Of a stretch of 64,000 bases of DNA, positions 42,024-50,621 are shown in pieces; the first letter of the stretch is position 1; every line of letters starts with the position of its first letter. A program made the position numbers and the translations under genes. This DNA is from Vampirovibrio chlorellavorus (GTDB taxonomy: Bacteria; Cyanobacteriota; Vampirovibrionia; Vampirovibrionales; Vampirovibrionaceae). The DNA lies in contig LAPX01000007.1 in the NCBI GenBank assembly GCA_001858525.1, forward strand, positions 186,001-250,000. Reading direction: 5' to 3'. A model generated the notes under the pieces. That model was given only the letters and a program-made list of their open reading frames with translations. It did not search any database and was not told where the DNA came from.

Positions 42024-43409
42024 CTATTTTCCCTTCTTTTGCATTCTTTCCTTTTTCTCTTCACGAGAACGAGGCACGATGACTATCGGCGATCCGGAAA
42101 ACTCAAAGTTCTCACGCAACTTTTTTTCCAGGTAACGACGATAGGAATCCTTCATGAGTTTAGCATCATTGACGAACACGATAAACGTGGGCGGCGCCAC
42201 CCCAACCTGAGTGGCGTACAGCAACTTCAAACGGCGCTGCTTAATGGGCGCAGGGGGAGACAGCGTAAAGGCCTCGGCCATGACCTCATTGACCAGACTG
42301 GTCTTAATGCGGCGATTGGCGTTCTCATAAACGGTTTTGGCCAGCTCAAAAATGTTACTGAGGCGCTGGCCTTTGGCCGCACTGGTAAACAGCACCGGGG
42401 CAAAGGCGGCAAACGGCAGCTCCTGATAGAGCTTTTTCTTGAAGGTATCCACGGTTTTGGAGGTCTTATTGGGAATCAAATCCCACTTGTTGACCACCAG
42501 CACCAGCCCTTTGCCAGCCTGGTTGCTCATATCAATGATTTTTTTATCCTGATCGGTCACCATACCAGCCGTTTGGCTTTGAATGTTTTCAGTGGCGTCC
42601 AGCACCATGACCGTCACATTGGCGTCTCGGACCGCCCGAATAGAGCGATCTACAGAGAACATCTCGATGCCGTAGTCCACTTTGCCTTTTTTACGAATCC
42701 CTGCGGTATCCACCAGCACAAACTCCTCACCCTCAAAGGTGACCGGGACATTGAGAGAGTCACGGGTGGTACCGGAAATATCGCTGACAATGGAGCGTTC
42801 TTCGCCCAAGAGGGCATTCAGGATGGATGATTTGCCCACGTTGGGACGGCCCACCAGGGCGATGTGAATGCGGGTATCCTCTTGCACGTCTTCGGGGGGG
42901 ACTGGCAAACGCTTGATGATTTCATCCAGCAAGTCACCCACACCAACGTTGCCATGTAAGGCAGACAGGGAGTAAGGCTCCCCTAAAGAGAGGGCGTAAA
43001 ACTCAGCGGCCAAGGCTTTTTGATCGTGGCGATCGATTTTATTGATGGTAAGCAAAATGGGCTTGCCGCTCCGACGGAGCTGTTCGGCAATATCGGCGTC
43101 CACCGAAGTGATGCCGGCTTGGCCATCCAGCAAAAACACAACCAAATCGGCTTCTGCCAAGGCCACTTCGACCTGCATGTTGATTAAATCCGCAAAGGGA
43201 TGCTCTTCCAAATCGGCATCCGGCATGACCCCGCCGGTGTCCACCAGCGTAAACGCTTTCCCTTGCCAATCCGCGTCGTAATAGGATCGATCCCGTGTGA
43301 CACCTGGGGTATCGTCCACAATGGCCTTTCGGGAGCCAATAATGCGGTTGACCAAAGTGGATTTGCCCACGTTGGGGCGACCAATAATAGCGACAGTCGG
43401 TTTTTTCAT
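42024..43409 (-). CDS. der: Ribosome biogenesis GTPase Der (EngA)
   Basis: A 461-residue protein with two tandem GTPase domains. The first has GRPNVGKSTLVNRI, DTPGVTRDR, DTGGV and NKID; the second, from about residue 180, has GRPNVGKSSILNALLG, DISGTTRDS, DTAGIRKKGKV and NKWDL. A C-terminal KH-like domain (APIKQRRLKLLYATQVGVAPPTFIVFVND) follows. Der is essential for 50S subunit maturation. It ends RSREEKKERMQKKGK. First gene of der-plsY-gpsA. Confidence 0.97.
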   Translation of the reverse strand: MKKPTVAIIGRPNVGKSTLVNRIIGSRKAIVDDTPGVTRDRSYYDADWQGKAFTLVDTGGVMPDADLEEHPFADLINMQVEVALAEADLVVFLLDGQAGITSVDADIAEQLRRSGKPILLTINKIDRHDQKALAAEFYALSLGEPYSLSALHGNVGVGDLLDEIIKRLPVPPEDVQEDTRIHIALVGRPNVGKSSILNALLGEERSIVSDISGTTRDSLNVPVTFEGEEFVLVDTAGIRKKGKVDYGIEMFSVDRSIRAVRDANVTVMVLDATENIQSQTAGMVTDQDKKIIDMSNQAGKGLVLVVNKWDLIPNKTSKTVDTFKKKLYQELPFAAFAPVLFTSAAKGQRLSNIFELAKTVYENANRRIKTSLVNEVMAEAFTLSPPAPIKQRRLKLLYATQVGVAPPTFIVFVNDAKLMKDSYRRYLEKKLRENFEFSGSPIVIVPRSREEKKERMQKKGK

Positions 43410-43628
43410 GAGGTGTTGTCCATTCTTAAGGGAATCCGTTTCTCCAATAAAAAGCGGAGCGGTTTCCGGTTTGCGTTTTGGCTCAAACCGAGCCTGTTTG
43501 GAAAAGATCAGGTTTGGACGGGCTAACGCGAGGGCTGGGATTAGGAATTGGGTTGTAGAAACTGCGGACGAGTCTCCAGATATTTTCCGTTACGGACGCT
43601 GTGAGAAGAAATGCTTCCGTATTAGAAT

Positions 43629-44501
43629 ATGGCTATGTTATCGGAAATATTTCAAAAACCCAAACCCATTATCGGTCGGGTGCAATTGTTGGCCCTACCC
43701 GGCTCCCCCGACTGGGACGGCAACTGGGACACCCTGATTGCCCGCGCCGAGCAAGAGGCGACGGCCTTAGCCACCGGCGGCGTGGACGGCCTGATTTTAG
43801 AGAACTATCACGATACACCCTTCTCCCGGGAGCGTATGGATGTGGCCGGGGCCATTGCCATGGCCTTGCTGACCAAGCGCCTCAAGCAATTCACCCACTT
43901 GCCCGTGGGGATTTCCATATTGCGCAACGACCCGGAAACCGCATTGGCCATTGCCCTAAACACCGGCGCTGATTTTTTAAGACTCTCGGTGCTCAGTGGC
44001 GCTTTTGTTTCGGAGAGCGGTGTGGTCAACAGCCGCTTGAACGAGTTGCTGCATTACAAAAATCGACTGAAGGCCGATCTGCCCCCATTGCTGGTGGATC
44101 TTTCCCCTCAGCACCTGACCACCGGCATTGGTCAAGCCGCCAACAAACAGGCCCAGACACTGGCGCACTTGTTAACGTTGGCCCGGGAACTCCCAAGCAA
44201 CTTTGGCCCGATCAGCCTAGCCATTTCCAGCCAATCCCTTCCGCCCCAAGAATTGATCCCTTTCAAACAACAAATCAGTTTACCCGTCTGGGTGGAGCAT
44301 CAAACCCCGCACACCGAGCCGGACCCCTGGTTTGAGATGGCCGACGGCCTGATTTTAGAAACGGGCATTCGCAAGGCCAGCGCCCTGCACCCGGATTTGC
44401 CCCCCACCATTGACATGCCTCAGGTAGAAGAGCTGGTCAATCGCCTGCGTGGGGTCAAATCGGTTTCGGAAATGGATCCGGATCTGTTCCTGCAACGCTA
44501 A
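43629..44501 (+). CDS. BtpA/SgcQ family protein
   Basis: A 290-residue predicted TIM-barrel: GRVQLLALPGSPDWDGNW, GGVDGLILENYHDTPF, PVGISILRNDPETALAIALNTGADFLR. This matches the BtpA family, named for a cyanobacterial protein needed to stabilise photosystem I; other members are in non-photosynthetic bacteria and may be metabolic enzymes. No photosynthesis genes are seen here, so the photosystem role is unlikely. The start codon is ambiguous (43629 or ATG 43635), and TAGAAT lies directly before it, so the mRNA may be leaderless. Divergent from der. Confidence 0.82.
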   Translation: MAMLSEIFQKPKPIIGRVQLLALPGSPDWDGNWDTLIARAEQEATALATGGVDGLILENYHDTPFSRERMDVAGAIAMALLTKRLKQFTHLPVGISILRNDPETALAIALNTGADFLRLSVLSGAFVSESGVVNSRLNELLHYKNRLKADLPPLLVDLSPQHLTTGIGQAANKQAQTLAHLLTLARELPSNFGPISLAISSQSLPPQELIPFKQQISLPVWVEHQTPHTEPDPWFEMADGLILETGIRKASALHPDLPPTIDMPQVEELVNRLRGVKSVSEMDPDLFLQR

Positions 44502-44534
44502 AGAGGCACTCCGATTTAGCCTTGCGTCAAGCCC

Positions 44535-44563
44535 TTTTGAGAGCGATTCATTCCGGCTACAAT
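44535..44563 (+). promoter_or_regulatory. Promoter of the M32 carboxypeptidase gene
   Basis: TTTTGA, 17 bases, TACAAT; transcription would begin about 40 bases before the ATG at 44613. Moderate match to the sigma-70 consensus. Confidence 0.45.
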
Positions 44564-44612
44564 AATATGAGAGATTAAGCGCAAAGCGAGTGCGAAAAGA
44601 GAGGGTTAGGCC

Positions 44613-46136
44613 ATGCAAACATCCACAGCGATATCCGTTCAGGCGTTTCAGGCGCTGGTCAACGAAATCCACGACATATCGGCCACCCAGGCCATACTGG
44701 GCTGGGACCTGGAAACCTATATGCCGGAACAAGGCGGCCCCTTGCGCGCCAAGCAAATGGCCACCCTGGCCAAAATCTCTCACAATATGATGACCAGCCC
44801 GGAAATGGCTGAACACCTCCGCAGCTTGAGGCAACCGGGAGTTCTGGAAAAACTGGATACCATGAGCCAGGCCCTGGTGCGGGAAGTGGGGCGCAATTTT
44901 GATAAAAGCCAGAAAACACCGATTGAACTGCTGCAAGAAATTGTAGAAACCACCGCCGAAGCCCACAAAACCTGGGTCGAGGCCAGAGCCAATAAAAACT
45001 TCAAGCAGTTTGAGCCGGTCTTGCGCAAAATCATCTCCCTCAATCAACGCATGGCCGAGGCCCAAGGCTACGGGGACTCCCCTTACGATGCCCTGCTGTA
45101 TGACTATGAACCGGGCCTGACCGTCAAGCAACTGGACCCTCAGTTTAAACAGCTAAAAGCGGACTTGGTGCCCCTGCTCAAAGCCATCCAGAATAGTGGC
45201 TACACCCCGCAAACCGATTTCCTGCACCAAGGGCCGTTCCCGCAAAACGATCAACTGGCCTTTTCTGAGCAAGTGCTGAAAGATATGGGCTTTGACTTTG
45301 CCGCTGGCCGACTAGATTTGGCCCCGCACCCCTTCTCCTCTGGGGCAAGCTCCATGGATGTGCGCCTGACCACCCGGGTGGACGTGCATGACGTGTTCTC
45401 CGCCCTATCCTCTTCCATGCACGAAGGGGGCCACGGCATGTATGAGCAAGGAGTCAACGCGGCCCTGAACCGTACCCCACTGGCCGAAGGTACCTCGTTG
45501 GGCATTCACGAATCCCAATCTCGTATGTGGGAAAACCTGGTGGGACGCTCTAAAGCGTTTTGGAGCCACTATCTGCCCAAGCTGCAAGCGACCTTCCCCT
45601 CTCTAAAAAGCGTGACACTTGAGCAGTTTTACCACGCCATTAACCGGGTGCAGCCCTCGTTCATCCGGGTGGAAGCCGATGAAGTGACTTACAATCTGCA
45701 CATTATGGTGCGCTATGAAATTGAAAAAGCCTTGATTGAAGGCACCATGAAAGTGGATGAAGTGCCGGAAGCCTGGGCCGCCAAAATGCAGGAATATTTA
45801 GGCATTACTCCGGCCAATGACGCTGAGGGCGCCTTGCAGGACATTCACTGGTCTCATGGATCGTTTGGGTATTTTCCGACTTACACGCTGGGGAACTTAT
45901 ATTCCGCCCAGTTTTTTAACACGGCCAAACAGCAAAACCCCGCCCTGGAAAACGACATTGCACACGGGAATCTGCTCACCTTGAAGAGCTGGCTGAACAA
46001 GGAAATTCATGCGGTGGGCAAAATGGAATCAGCCACCACCATTGTGCAACGGGTCACCGGAGAACCCCTGAACGCCCGCTACTTTGTGGATTACCTGTGG
46101 CAAAAATACGGCGACATTTTTAACATTCAGCGCTAG
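44613..46136 (+). CDS. M32-family carboxypeptidase (Taq type)
   Basis: A 507-residue metallocarboxypeptidase: HEGGH at 270-274 (in SSSMHEGGHGMYEQG), downstream HESQSRMWENLVGRS supplying the third metal ligand Glu, and the family motifs DVRLTTRVD and FIRVEADEVTYNLHIMVRYEIE. M32 enzymes remove most C-terminal residues except Pro, Lys/Arg rarely. Length is typical. No signal peptide, so it is cytosolic and probably recycles peptides. GAGGG lies about nine bases before the ATG. Confidence 0.95.
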   Translation: MQTSTAISVQAFQALVNEIHDISATQAILGWDLETYMPEQGGPLRAKQMATLAKISHNMMTSPEMAEHLRSLRQPGVLEKLDTMSQALVREVGRNFDKSQKTPIELLQEIVETTAEAHKTWVEARANKNFKQFEPVLRKIISLNQRMAEAQGYGDSPYDALLYDYEPGLTVKQLDPQFKQLKADLVPLLKAIQNSGYTPQTDFLHQGPFPQNDQLAFSEQVLKDMGFDFAAGRLDLAPHPFSSGASSMDVRLTTRVDVHDVFSALSSSMHEGGHGMYEQGVNAALNRTPLAEGTSLGIHESQSRMWENLVGRSKAFWSHYLPKLQATFPSLKSVTLEQFYHAINRVQPSFIRVEADEVTYNLHIMVRYEIEKALIEGTMKVDEVPEAWAAKMQEYLGITPANDAEGALQDIHWSHGSFGYFPTYTLGNLYSAQFFNTAKQQNPALENDIAHGNLLTLKSWLNKEIHAVGKMESATTIVQRVTGEPLNARYFVDYLWQKYGDIFNIQR

Positions 46137-46340
46137 TCTGCAATACTAGAACGCTAAACGCAAATGAGCAGGGGGTTTTGCCCCCTCAAGTAAACTTAAC
46201 TTTGCAGCCACATGGTTTTCAGGCGAGCGTCCACCACGGCGCAGTTCACGAAACGCTAAACCTGCCTTGATGTCCTGACTTTTTTTAGCTGGAATTTACT
46301 CTGCTTTTTTCAGCGCCCTTTTATTTTAGCTGCCCGGTTA

Positions 46341-46385
46341 GTTTCAGTGAAGCCCGTGGAATGCTATGCTTCCGGTGACTGAAAC
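46341..46385 (+). promoter_or_regulatory. Imperfect hairpin upstream of the aquaporin gene
   Basis: GTTTCAGT (46341-46348) pairs with ACTGAAAC (46378-46385), and inside it GAAGC (46349-46353) with GCTTC (46368-46372), leaving a five-base bulge. It ends six bases before the CGGAGGGGG ribosome site. It could be a cis-regulatory RNA structure or an operator; no known class is recognised. Confidence 0.35.
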
Positions 46386-46406
46386 GTGACCGGAGGGGGA
46401 TGAATT

Positions 46407-47135
46407 GTGAAAAAGTATCTTGCTGAATTCATCGGGACTTTTACCTTGGTATTGGTTGGCTGCGGTACAGCGGTGATCGCGGGAAAAGACGTGGGAATGC
46501 TGGGTATTGCCCTGGCCTTTGGTCTGGCGTTGACGGCGATGGCCTATGGGGTTGGCCCCATCTCGGGTTGCCATATTAATCCAGCTGTTAGCTTGGGCGT
46601 TTATTGTGCCGGACGAATGGAAATCAGGCAATTGCTAGGTTATATAGTGGCTCAGTTGATCGGCGCTATTTGCGCTTCTGCTGTATTATTGCTGCTGTTA
46701 CAGGGGCATTTGACGGGCTATAGTGTGGGTGTGGAAGGCCTTGGGCAAAATGGCTGGGGCTTTGGGTATTTAGGGCAATATAGCCAAACGTCTGCCATGA
46801 TATTTGAGTTTTTGGCCACGTTTCTGTTTGTGACGGTCATTCTTGGGTCAACACAGCATAAAGAAGCCCCCAAGCAGATGGCCGGGCTGGCCATTGGCTT
46901 AACTTTGGTGGCCATTCATCTGGCGGGAATTAATATTACGGGTGTTTCGCTGAACCCCGCCAGAAGCTTGGCCCCGGCGCTGTTTGTAGGCGGCAAGGCG
47001 CTAGAGCAACTGTGGTTATTTCTGCTGGTTCCCAGTGCTGCGGGCATTGTGGGGGGATTGGTGTCCCGCTACCTGTTGGCTGAAACACCCGGACTGGAGC
47101 CCCCATTGACCGGGGTCAGCGCACAACCGCATTAA
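46407..47135 (+). CDS. aqpZ: Aquaporin (AqpZ-like)
   Basis: A 242-residue MIP channel of six membrane segments and two NPA half-helices: GCHINPAVSLG and VSLNPARSLAPAL. The Phe of FGLALTAMA, His of VAIHLAG and Arg of NPARS fit a narrow AqpZ-type filter, so water rather than glycerol is expected. The start is GTG at 46407, with a strong GGAGGGGG ten bases before it. A terminator follows. The gene is flanked upstream by the hairpin and downstream by the AT-rich HEPN-motif gene. Confidence 0.93.
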   Translation: MKKYLAEFIGTFTLVLVGCGTAVIAGKDVGMLGIALAFGLALTAMAYGVGPISGCHINPAVSLGVYCAGRMEIRQLLGYIVAQLIGAICASAVLLLLLQGHLTGYSVGVEGLGQNGWGFGYLGQYSQTSAMIFEFLATFLFVTVILGSTQHKEAPKQMAGLAIGLTLVAIHLAGINITGVSLNPARSLAPALFVGGKALEQLWLFLLVPSAAGIVGGLVSRYLLAETPGLEPPLTGVSAQPH

Positions 47136-47145
47136 CATTTAGCGG

Positions 47146-47164
47146 TGCCTTGTCAGGCATTTTT
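47146..47164 (+). terminator. Rho-independent terminator after aqpZ
   Basis: TGCCT-TGTC-AGGCA followed by TTTTT, twelve bases after the stop codon. Confidence 0.8.
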
Positions 47165-47315
47165 GGTGTGCTACCAGCAATGGCCCAATTAGAAAGAATA
47201 GCTCGGAAGCGTTGACTTTCAACCTCTGAGGGAATTAGGGAGGTGGCAATTAATGGGCACAGCAAAAGTCACTTTCACTTCAACATAGCTTTAGATTATT
47301 ACTAATCGGAACTCA

Positions 47316-48275
47316 CTAATACCAACCTAGACAAGGATCAATTTGCAAATTGGTTTCATAGCATTGATTAAAAAGCTGGATGGCTGTTTTAACGCATAAT
47401 TGGGCATCTTGATAATTGATAGCTTTGAGTTGGTGAATCCAATCATTTCTAATTTCTCTGACTTTGGAGAGATCTTGATTTATTGATGCAGAAAGTTGAT
47501 CTCTAGAATATAGAATTTTAATTGCTTGGGAAATTTTGATTTTAGGATTTGCTTCAACGTTGTTTAACTTACAGTGTTTCTTGTGCAAATTTTTTAATAT
47601 TTTTTCAATAATCGCCCAGGCTTGTATCAAAGCGGTGTGATAGCGGTGGTTATCCAGTTCATAAAGGCTGAAAGCGAGCAGGTCTGCTAATTGAAGTGCT
47701 TCAGGTTCATTTAAACGTAACAACTTATCTAAAGATAAAAATGACTCTTCAAAAACGGCTATTGGATAGAACCCCTTTGCTAAAGTGAGCTGTTCTGAGG
47801 TGATCGATGTTGAGGTGTACAATTTGGTATTGTTGATTTTGAGATCCAGGTGCCTGTAATCTCGATCGATTGTTTGAAATAAATCGGGTGTATTAATGTC
47901 CGAAATATTCAATAAATGATTGCGTTGGACGTAGTGCTTTTGTCTATCGAGATTAGTAAACTTTTTCAACTCACTGTAACAGCACAAAAGATGTGCATTA
48001 AAGATATACAGTCGTTCGGATAAAATTCTTTCTAATGTCTCTAGATCATCAGTCTGCTCTGATTTTGCCCCTTCAACAAAGCAGTTTGAAAAATCGAACA
48101 TAAACAAACCGGTATGAAGTATTTTGACGTGTAATCCTGATTCCAGATGTTTTTCATAGATATGCACGTCCCAATTTTCTGTTATCTGTGGGGAGAGTCC
48201 GAGATCTGACAGAAATTTGTGTTGGGGTGTTATTGTGCCCCAAGGATAGAGATAGGCTAACGCTGGGGTGGACAT
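47316..48275 (-). CDS. AT-rich protein with C-terminal HEPN-like motif, next to ssrA
   Basis: A 319-residue protein, visibly lower in GC than its neighbours. I do not recognise the N-terminal 200 residues (beta-rich, starting ALAYLYPWGTITPQHKF). The C-terminal 110 residues are helical (HRYHTALIQAWAIIEKILKNL) and end in VREIRNDWIHQLKAI, an RNxxxH motif that fits the HEPN RNase/toxin and abortive-infection superfamily. It lies 50 bases downstream of the 3' end of ssrA, the commonest bacterial island insertion site. A role in phage defence or RNA cleavage is an inference. No partner antitoxin gene is next to it. Confidence 0.6.
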   Translation of the reverse strand: MSTPALAYLYPWGTITPQHKFLSDLGLSPQITENWDVHIYEKHLESGLHVKILHTGLFMFDFSNCFVEGAKSEQTDDLETLERILSERLYIFNAHLLCCYSELKKFTNLDRQKHYVQRNHLLNISDINTPDLFQTIDRDYRHLDLKINNTKLYTSTSITSEQLTLAKGFYPIAVFEESFLSLDKLLRLNEPEALQLADLLAFSLYELDNHRYHTALIQAWAIIEKILKNLHKKHCKLNNVEANPKIKISQAIKILYSRDQLSASINQDLSKVREIRNDWIHQLKAINYQDAQLCVKTAIQLFNQCYETNLQIDPCLGWY

Positions 48276-48327
48276 TTTAACTTTTTATAAACGCAAACCC
48301 ACTTATACTACACCCTACAAGAAGAAA

Positions 48328-48759
48328 TGGTGGAGCCGGAGAGATTCGAACTCTCGTCCAGAACGTACGCCGGCAAACGTCTACGCGTGTAGGGAAGAGT
48401 TATCGTCAACCAACCCAAGGCACTTCCCAGGACCTTAGGGTTAATCCAAGCGTTTGGCCTCGCCAGGCTCGATCATGAAATTCGCATTCACCTTATGATC
48501 ATTGGGTTTCCGCTAGCATGCGTGGGGGACCCGGTACCTCGGCATGCAGGAGGTACAAGGTGGCCACCCTCAGTACGTCGAGGGGATTTCTTGGCTTATG
48601 CTACAAGACTGCTATTAAGCAGCTTTGCGAGCACGAGCGCCGAAATCAACGGCGATGACATTGCTTTTGGCATTTGTCAAATTGCTTGTTTTTACGAGGA
48701 ACAGCACCTCGACGCGCAGTTTGCGTCCGTATTCGCCCTGTCAAATCCAAATCGGCCCC
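48328..48759 (-). ncRNA. ssrA: tmRNA (transfer-messenger RNA)
   Basis: The 5' end GGGGCCGATTTGGATTTGACAGG and the 3' end GGACGAGAGTTCGAATCTC then CGGCTCCACCA pair as the tRNA-Ala-like acceptor; CCA is encoded. The tag frame, ending TAATAG at 48617, reads AKSNVIAVDFGARARKAA. The mature RNA is about 430 bases, longer than the E. coli 363. It rescues stalled ribosomes and tags the unfinished protein for proteolysis. One-piece form, as 5' and 3' parts are in order. Confidence 0.95.
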
Positions 48760-48939
48760 ATAAAGCTGGGGTTTGAACTTATGGCAAGTCCAAAGCGCAG
48801 CTTGATGAGCGTTTGGGAAAATGGAGGAACTGGATTTTCAAAGTACAAAATTACTGTATAGGGAACTATAGCACATGACGTGAAGGACTTGGAGAGGTTC
48901 AAAGGTAAATATTTAAAATGAGAGTCCTCAAAAATCACT

Positions 48940-48945
48940 TACAAT
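48940..48945 (+). promoter_or_regulatory. -10 element directly before an ATG; possible leaderless mRNA
   Basis: TACAAT ends six bases before ATG 48952, with no ribosome site in between. Transcription would start at about the A of the ATG. The -35 region is poor. Confidence 0.35.
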
Positions 48946-48951
48946 AAAAAT

Positions 48952-50613
48952 ATGAGTGTTTGGGCAAAATTGAACGCTTGGGGTAAAAAGGCTTTTTATC
49001 CGCTAACGGCCTGGATGGACGCTTGGTTATGCGTGGTCACCCATCAATTTGTGGACCCCGATTTATGGGGGCGCTTGTCGGTCGCCGCATTATATTTTCA
49101 AACGGGGCGCTTTCCTTACCGAGATGTCTTTTCCTATACCGCCCCCAACGCGCGTTGGGTGGATCATGAGTGGCTAACCGGGTTTGTGTTTTATCAATTG
49201 CTGACCGGTGGCGGGGAGTCCATTTTGATGGCACTTCAGGCCGGAATTTTGCTGGGTTTGCTGGTTGCTATTTTCGCATTACATCGCCAGGTCTATCAGG
49301 TCTCTGGGTTGTTTGGCCTGTATGGCAGCTTACTATTGTCCCGGTTGTACGGTATCGGGTTTTATCCGGCGGTGCGCTCTCATGTGTTTTCCTTTGTTGG
49401 GTTTCTGGGCTTTGTTTTTTTACTGGAAAAAATCCGCCTTAAGCAACTGAGTTTGCGGTGGCTGGGCCTCTTCCCTGTTTTATTGGCCCTGTGGGGGAAT
49501 TTACACGGTGGCGTGGCCATGGGCTTTTTATTGTTGGAATGTTATTGGCTGGGCGCAATGATTCAACAACGCTCCTGGCGATCGGGTGTCCCTTATGGGT
49601 TGGCTGCGCTGGGCGGGGTCGTATTGCTGGCCGTACTCAACCCTTATGGAGTTTCTTACTGGGCCTTTTTAATAGCGGCGTGGACATGGGATCGCTCCCG
49701 CATCCAGGAGTGGGACCCCTTACCGCTGGGGTCTGGCCTCTTTGTGGAGCAGCAATTACTGGTCTTGGCGACAGTGCTGCTGCTGGCGCTGAACGCAATT
49801 TTTTGGCCCAGGCAGCCGGGGAATCGTGAAAAACTGGGCCTGTCGCCCGCTCTGGTTCTGTTGCTTTTGGTGGCCATGACCCTAAAAAGTGCCCGCCTGC
49901 AATCGTTTTTGAGTGTTGCTGTGCTGGCCTACCTGCCGCTGCTGCTTTCCAGGGGACTATTTGAGCGCATCATACTTGCTCTCAAGGGAAGTCCGCCGGT
50001 GGTTTTTGCCAGGCTGAAGGGGATGCAGGGTGGTTTGTTGCAACGTTGGGTTCCCCTTCTGGTGTTGCTGGGGAGCTTGGGCGGACTGTGCTTTCTGGGT
50101 AGTCAACGCAATTTGCTAACGGTGCCTGTGGCCGATGAGTTAAGCGAGGGGGCCGGGGTGATTCGTTACCCGGTGGCGGCCCTGCAGTATTTGCGTCAAT
50201 CGCCGTACCAGGGAAACCTGCTGGTGCGCTTTGGCTTGGGAGAATTCGCCTACTGGCAGTTGTATCCCCGCTTTAAAGTGTCCATGGATGGCCGGTATGA
50301 AGAGGTTTACACACAGGCGCAGTTCTTGACCAACGATGCTTTCTTTGATCGCAAGCACCCTAAGCGAGCCATACAGGCGGCCGCTCAAATTCACCACTCC
50401 AAGGCGGACTTTATTTTGATTGAGGCCAATATGCCAAATCTGGCCACTTTAGAACAAAGTGACCAGTGGCAACAATTATACGGCGATCCCTACTTTCGGG
50501 TGTATGGTCGAAAGGATGGGATTGCTTACGTGCCAGAACGGCCCATTATCACCAATACGGTTCTGACGATTGGCGATTTTGTGCGCCCGGACACGTTACA
50601 GCGGTTTCGCTGA
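48952..50613 (+). CDS. Polytopic membrane protein, GT-C-like
   Basis: A 553-residue protein with about ten membrane segments in the first 400 residues and a soluble C-terminal part. The first loop has VDPDLWGRLSVAALYFQTGRFPYRDVFSYTA and NARWVDHEWLTG in outline: an acidic DPDLW and a DHEW motif. This is the common pattern of an uncharacterised bacterial family related to GT-C glycosyltransferases such as PMT/ArnT. A lipid-linked sugar donor and a surface acceptor are plausible but unproved. No ribosome site is visible. It is divergent from ssrA and converges on slyD. Confidence 0.8.
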   Translation: MSVWAKLNAWGKKAFYPLTAWMDAWLCVVTHQFVDPDLWGRLSVAALYFQTGRFPYRDVFSYTAPNARWVDHEWLTGFVFYQLLTGGGESILMALQAGILLGLLVAIFALHRQVYQVSGLFGLYGSLLLSRLYGIGFYPAVRSHVFSFVGFLGFVFLLEKIRLKQLSLRWLGLFPVLLALWGNLHGGVAMGFLLLECYWLGAMIQQRSWRSGVPYGLAALGGVVLLAVLNPYGVSYWAFLIAAWTWDRSRIQEWDPLPLGSGLFVEQQLLVLATVLLLALNAIFWPRQPGNREKLGLSPALVLLLLVAMTLKSARLQSFLSVAVLAYLPLLLSRGLFERIILALKGSPPVVFARLKGMQGGLLQRWVPLLVLLGSLGGLCFLGSQRNLLTVPVADELSEGAGVIRYPVAALQYLRQSPYQGNLLVRFGLGEFAYWQLYPRFKVSMDGRYEEVYTQAQFLTNDAFFDRKHPKRAIQAAAQIHHSKADFILIEANMPNLATLEQSDQWQQLYGDPYFRVYGRKDGIAYVPERPIITNTVLTIGDFVRPDTLQRFR

Positions 50614-50621
50614 AAGCCGTT

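Noticed and set aside
46171-46187. GGGGG-TTTTG-CCCCC hairpin as terminator of the M32 gene
   Set aside because: It is a good hairpin but lacks a T-run on either strand.
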